Part shown: positions 61,440 to 64,000 of the stretch, piece by piece
Layout of the letters: each line of letters opens with the position of its first letter
Position numbering within the stretch: position 1 is the first letter of the stretch
Source of the DNA: JAJPIG01 sp035531675
GTDB lineage: Bacteria; Desulfobacterota; Binatia; Binatales; Binataceae
Assembly: GCA_035531675.1 (NCBI GenBank)
Contig: DATKSL010000022.1
Span: 1-64,000 of the forward strand
Direction: 5' to 3'
Length of the DNA: 64,000 nucleotides
Notes under the pieces: generated by a model
What the model saw: the letters and a program-made list of their open reading frames with translations, nothing else
Database searches by the model: none
Told to the model about the DNA's origin: nothing
Position numbers and translations under genes: made by a program

Positions 61440-62246
61440 CTAGTGCTTTCGGGAGGTCGTCGCGGAAGCTTGCTTAGCGGTTGATGCTGCCTGCTGGGCA
61501 GCTAGCGACTCGATAGCTGGATCGTTCGACGCCTGACCGGAGATGTCACTTGCCAATGTCACTAAAGTCGGGCCGTACATTGCTTTGAAGCGATCGGCGT
61601 CGTGATGCTCGATTAACGGCAAGGAAACGAGTGCCAGCGGTGGGAAGATGAGAAGTGCGGTTCCCGCTACTGCGGTATCCGTTGCAAGTTCTTGGTGGTG
61701 TCCGGGCGCGTTGGAGTCGATTAACATCTCGGATGAAAGATTCGCGACGGTTTTGCCGGTATGCAGGTCTTTGAACGTGACTGAGAGCTTGCAGGGCACC
61801 TTGGACCAGCACATGTTTGCCACGGGTATTGCCAGCAGGTCCGCGTTGCCGGGCGCGTCGCGACTGTAGACTACGTCGACTTTTTCGAAATGGACCGCCA
61901 GCGCATCGCGCAGCGTATTGGCCAGCCCGGGATTGAGCTCCATCTTGAAGCCACCGAGTTGCCCGACTTCCAAAGATACATCAGACATTACTGAAATAAA
62001 TATCGGGAGCTTTACAGCTCCAGCCGGGGCCGCCTGGATAGTCTGCTCGGGGAGCTCAGTGTGAACACATCCGGCCAAGATAAGAGCTGCGGCGGCGATC
62101 GCGGCTATGGTTCCGATTGCCCGCGGCGAATCTGTTCTCGCCTTCGTGGCATTTAATCTGACGATTCCAATCCCGGCGACCGTTCCGATACCGCCCAACA
62201 GAAGGCCTCCTGGAGTTGAAGAAGCGATACTAGGCGGGATTTCCAT
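61440..62246 (-). CDS. Putative lipoprotein
   Basis: 268 residues as drawn from 62246. Residues 44-60 contain AIGTIAAIAAAALILAGC, a lipoprotein signal with the lipobox Cys at about residue 60. The leading 43 residues before the signal are unusual, so translation may start later than 62246; no ATG fits closely. The mature part has ELPEQTIQAAPAGAVKLPIF and a later VDVVYSRDAPGNADLLAIPV strand pattern with two Cys (NMCWSKVPCKL). Family not recognised. It sits between polB and a cation exchanger, all on the - strand. Confidence 0.6.
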   Translation of the reverse strand: MEIPPSIASSTPGGLLLGGIGTVAGIGIVRLNATKARTDSPRAIGTIAAIAAAALILAGCVHTELPEQTIQAAPAGAVKLPIFISVMSDVSLEVGQLGGFKMELNPGLANTLRDALAVHFEKVDVVYSRDAPGNADLLAIPVANMCWSKVPCKLSVTFKDLHTGKTVANLSSEMLIDSNAPGHHQELATDTAVAGTALLIFPPLALVSLPLIEHHDADRFKAMYGPTLVTLASDISGQASNDPAIESLAAQQAASTAKQASATTSRKH

Positions 62247-62360
62247 TTTTCGAGCTGCGTAAACCTCGCCTTAACATGGCTCTCCTTCCGCGTCCAACTG
62301 CGCCTATTTCGCGAACACGTCGAAAAAAAGCGTTTTCACTGCGATGCGTCCCTCGACCGC

Positions 62361-63404
62361 TTATCGAAAAAGCCCGGCGAAGGCGAGGATCGCGATAAAC
62401 AGCGCATAGGCAACGCCCCCGAGCATCAGGCTGCCGGTGGTGAGCTTGCCGTCGCGCAGGTTCAAGTAGAGCAACGCCGCCGAGAGCAGGCCGATGGCGC
62501 CGCCGATCAGCTCGGCCGGGCTGAGATGCCACGGCGTAAAGGCGACCCCCAGCGCGACCGGGATGCAGGACTGGAAGACCATCGCACCGGTGATATTGCC
62601 GAGCGCGAGATGGTCCTTGCGCTGCCGAATCCAGACCACCGAGTTGTACTTCTCGGGCAGTTCGGTGGCGAGCGGGCTCAGGATCAGCGACAGCACGCCG
62701 GGGTTCAGGCCGGTATGGCTGGCGAACAGGATAATCTGATCGACGAACACCCGCGCGCCGGCCAGGATCGCAAGCACGCCGACGACCACCTGCGCGGTAG
62801 TGGCGAAATTTCGCGGATTTGCCGGGTCGCCGCCCACGACCGCCTCGAAATAGAGCCCGTGGTCGACCGTCGACTCGGCATCGCGGGTGATGCGGAGCAT
62901 GATCACCGTGTAAACCAGGTAGATAATCAGCAGTGCGCCGACCGTTGCATAACGCAGCAGCGGTCCGGGGTGGCCCAGGCCAAGTATCATCAGGACGAGG
63001 AAGGTGGGGATAAAAAAGCCCAGGTCGCGGCGCGCGTCATTGCGTGAGACGTGCAGCGCCGCCTGCTCACGGCGGCCCCGAAAGGCGACCCCGGCGATGC
63101 CCATCACCAGCAGCGCCGTAGTCGAAAGCATCAGCGGCGCCCCGATGATCGCGCCGACGCCGACCGCGCTATGGGCGTCGCTCCGGCCCCGGCCCATCAG
63201 CAGGGCGACTACCGGGATGAAAGTCTCGGGCAGGGCGGTGCCAACCGCGGCCAACAGGCTGCCGACCGCAGCCTCGGCGATTTCGAGCCGATGGCCCGCC
63301 CATTCGACGCCGTTGGTAAACAGCTCCGAGCCGGCCAGGATAAGCGCGAAGCTTACAACTAAAAAGACCGTATGCTCGAACAAACCACGCCTCCCGCCGT
63401 CCAC
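62361..63404 (-). CDS. Sodium/calcium exchanger family (CaCA) membrane protein
   Basis: 347 residues with about ten membrane segments and an internal duplication. The alpha-1 repeat is VGSLLAAVGTALPETFIPVVALL (ion site Glu in GTALPET) and the alpha-2 repeat is LILSPLATELPEKYNSVVWI (Glu in ATELPEK). These are the ion-binding motifs of CaCA antiporters such as YrbG. It exchanges Ca2+ or Na+ against the other ion or H+ at the inner membrane. No regulatory domain is fused. Confidence 0.87.
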   Translation of the reverse strand: MDGGRRGLFEHTVFLVVSFALILAGSELFTNGVEWAGHRLEIAEAAVGSLLAAVGTALPETFIPVVALLMGRGRSDAHSAVGVGAIIGAPLMLSTTALLVMGIAGVAFRGRREQAALHVSRNDARRDLGFFIPTFLVLMILGLGHPGPLLRYATVGALLIIYLVYTVIMLRITRDAESTVDHGLYFEAVVGGDPANPRNFATTAQVVVGVLAILAGARVFVDQIILFASHTGLNPGVLSLILSPLATELPEKYNSVVWIRQRKDHLALGNITGAMVFQSCIPVALGVAFTPWHLSPAELIGGAIGLLSAALLYLNLRDGKLTTGSLMLGGVAYALFIAILAFAGLFR

Positions 63405-63754
63405 CCCGCACGGTTCGGCATCGAGTGGTTATATTATCAATAGAGTCGGCAAAGCGGGCCGAGAGGGGTCGCTACCGTTGGAGATAACAAGGCAATTTCG
63501 GCTATAATAAGCAGTTGACGGCACCTGGGTCCAGGCGAAGGGGGATGCCGCTGGGCGCATCAAAGAGGCGAGTGGCCCGATGAGGCAAGGGATTTGACTT
63601 TCCGGGGATACGCTTCCAAGGTGGGCAACTTCAGTAATTGTAGCCTTTGCCGTTCGCATTCGTCTCTATTTTAGTGATATGGAGAGCCCCGGGAACCAGC
63701 GGGGTCGCTATCGCTTCCGCCGCCTGAAGCGGCTGGGACGCATCGTATAAGGGT
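63405..63754. other. 350-base region upstream of rpoD
   Basis: Between the divergent exchanger gene and rpoD. It contains a perfect TATAAT at 63503-63508 with TTGGAG 19 bases upstream (63478-63483), several GC-rich inverted segments such as CCTGGGTCCAGG (63524-63535), and a 23-codon open frame at 63679-63750. No known RNA family was recognised. dnaG or rpsU, often upstream of rpoD, are not here. Confidence 0.5.
63679..63750 (+). CDS. Possible 23-codon basic leader peptide before rpoD
   Basis: ATG GAG AGC CCC begins a frame that ends TAA at 63748-63750, four bases before the rpoD ATG. The product MESPGNQRGRYRFRRLKRLG is basic, with about one third Arg/Lys. It overlaps nothing else. It could be a translated leader that tunes rpoD translation. 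Evidence is only position and composition; a chance frame is possible. Confidence 0.25.
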   Translation: MESPGNQRGRYRFRRLKRLGRIV

Positions 63755-64000
63755 ATGAAGCAGAAGTACGAAGGCAAAGATTTGCAGGGTCTGGTCGATC
63801 TCGGCCGCGAGCAGGGTTACCTGACCTTCGATCAGGTCAACGACTTCCTCCCTCAGGATGTCGCCTCGCCGACCGATCTCCGCGCGGCGCTCGAAAGCTT
63901 CGAGGACATGGATATCAAGGTCCTCGAGGAGGTTCCGACCGAAGGGGCCGAGACCGATGTCGAGACCGAGACCAAGGAAGAGGCCGAGGAGGCGCCCGAG
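63755..64000 (+). CDS. rpoD: RNA polymerase primary sigma factor RpoD (5' part only)
   Basis: 82 residues from the ATG at 63755 to the right edge. LVDLGREQGYLTFDQVNDFL aligns with region 1.1 of RpoD (GKEQGYLTYAEVNDHL in E. coli), followed by the acidic stretch EGAETDVETETKEEAEE. Region 1.1 autoinhibits free sigma. The DNA-binding regions lie beyond the window. The rest of the gene should follow downstream. Confidence 0.92.
   Translation, partial: MKQKYEGKDLQGLVDLGREQGYLTFDQVNDFLPQDVASPTDLRAALESFEDMDIKVLEEVPTEGAETDVETETKEEAEEAPE

Overview
The window is high-GC DNA (roughly two thirds G+C by eye) with dense, mostly short-spaced bacterial genes. I see no rRNA, tRNA, CRISPR array, insertion sequence or phage module. 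It runs from a truncated sixA at the left edge to the start of rpoD at the right edge, so it looks like chromosome. Many genes belong to aromatic, alkanoyl-CoA or steroid-type degradation: Rieske oxygenases, an extradiol dioxygenase, MaoC hydratases, a CaiB-type CoA-transferase, ETFs and an ETF:quinone oxidoreductase-like protein. This suits an aerobic soil heterotroph of a deltaproteobacteria-like or Binatota-like lineage. The lineage is inference from gene content only.

Layout. 1-4.6 kb: polyphosphate-related genes (SixA, Ppx/GppA with an HD domain, CHAD) and an MFS transporter. 4.6-16 kb: a catabolic island on the + strand with a DUF1989 protein, a two-subunit Rieske dioxygenase, a DUF1329 protein, a meta-cleavage-type hydrolase, a CarAa-like Rieske oxygenase with its ferredoxin-reductase, a BphC-type extradiol dioxygenase, an amidase and an M20-like protein. 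16-23.3 kb: a membrane cytochrome b/Fe-S oxidoreductase of the ETF:menaquinone type, a second amidase, a CmcJ-like oxygenase, EtfBA and an IclR regulator. 23.4-34.8 kb: a methyltransferase, a cytochrome b/molybdopterin pair, VOC and aldo-keto reductase genes, a MaoC, a CoA-transferase, biotin carboxylase plus BCCP, a cold-shock protein, an amidohydrolase and a cupin. 34.9-37.8 kb: molybdopterin biosynthesis (MoaB, a MoaD-MoaE fusion), IspH and a deoxynucleoside kinase. 37.8-43.1 kb: an ECF-like sigma factor, an anti-sigma protein with a Ycf48-like sensor end, a lone RnfD/NqrB-like membrane protein, a DUF2330 protein and a lipoprotein. 43-48.9 kb: pterin dehydratase, a paired MaoC-type hydratase, a PaaA-like diiron protein, a HEAT-repeat protein, a cytosolic BtuF-like protein and an NDUFA9-like reductase. 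48.9-54.8 kb: hydantoinase, phosphoesterase, HAD phosphatase and a BtuFCD-type importer. 54.9-64 kb: an EtfB-EtfA fusion, a large secreted protein of unknown function, a family B DNA polymerase, a lipoprotein, a cation exchanger and rpoD.

How the parts may work together. The island at 9.1-13.3 kb holds an oxygenase, its reductase, a ring-cleaving dioxygenase and a C-C hydrolase, which is the logic of the carbazole/biphenyl upper pathway. The two adjacent amidohydrolase-type genes suggest a nitrogen-containing or amide substrate (inference). Acyl-CoA dehydrogenase electrons could go through EtfBA to the membrane oxidoreductase at 16-18.2 kb. The sigma/anti-sigma pair heads a tightly packed envelope-protein cluster and is the best candidate for an undescribed signalling or redox unit.
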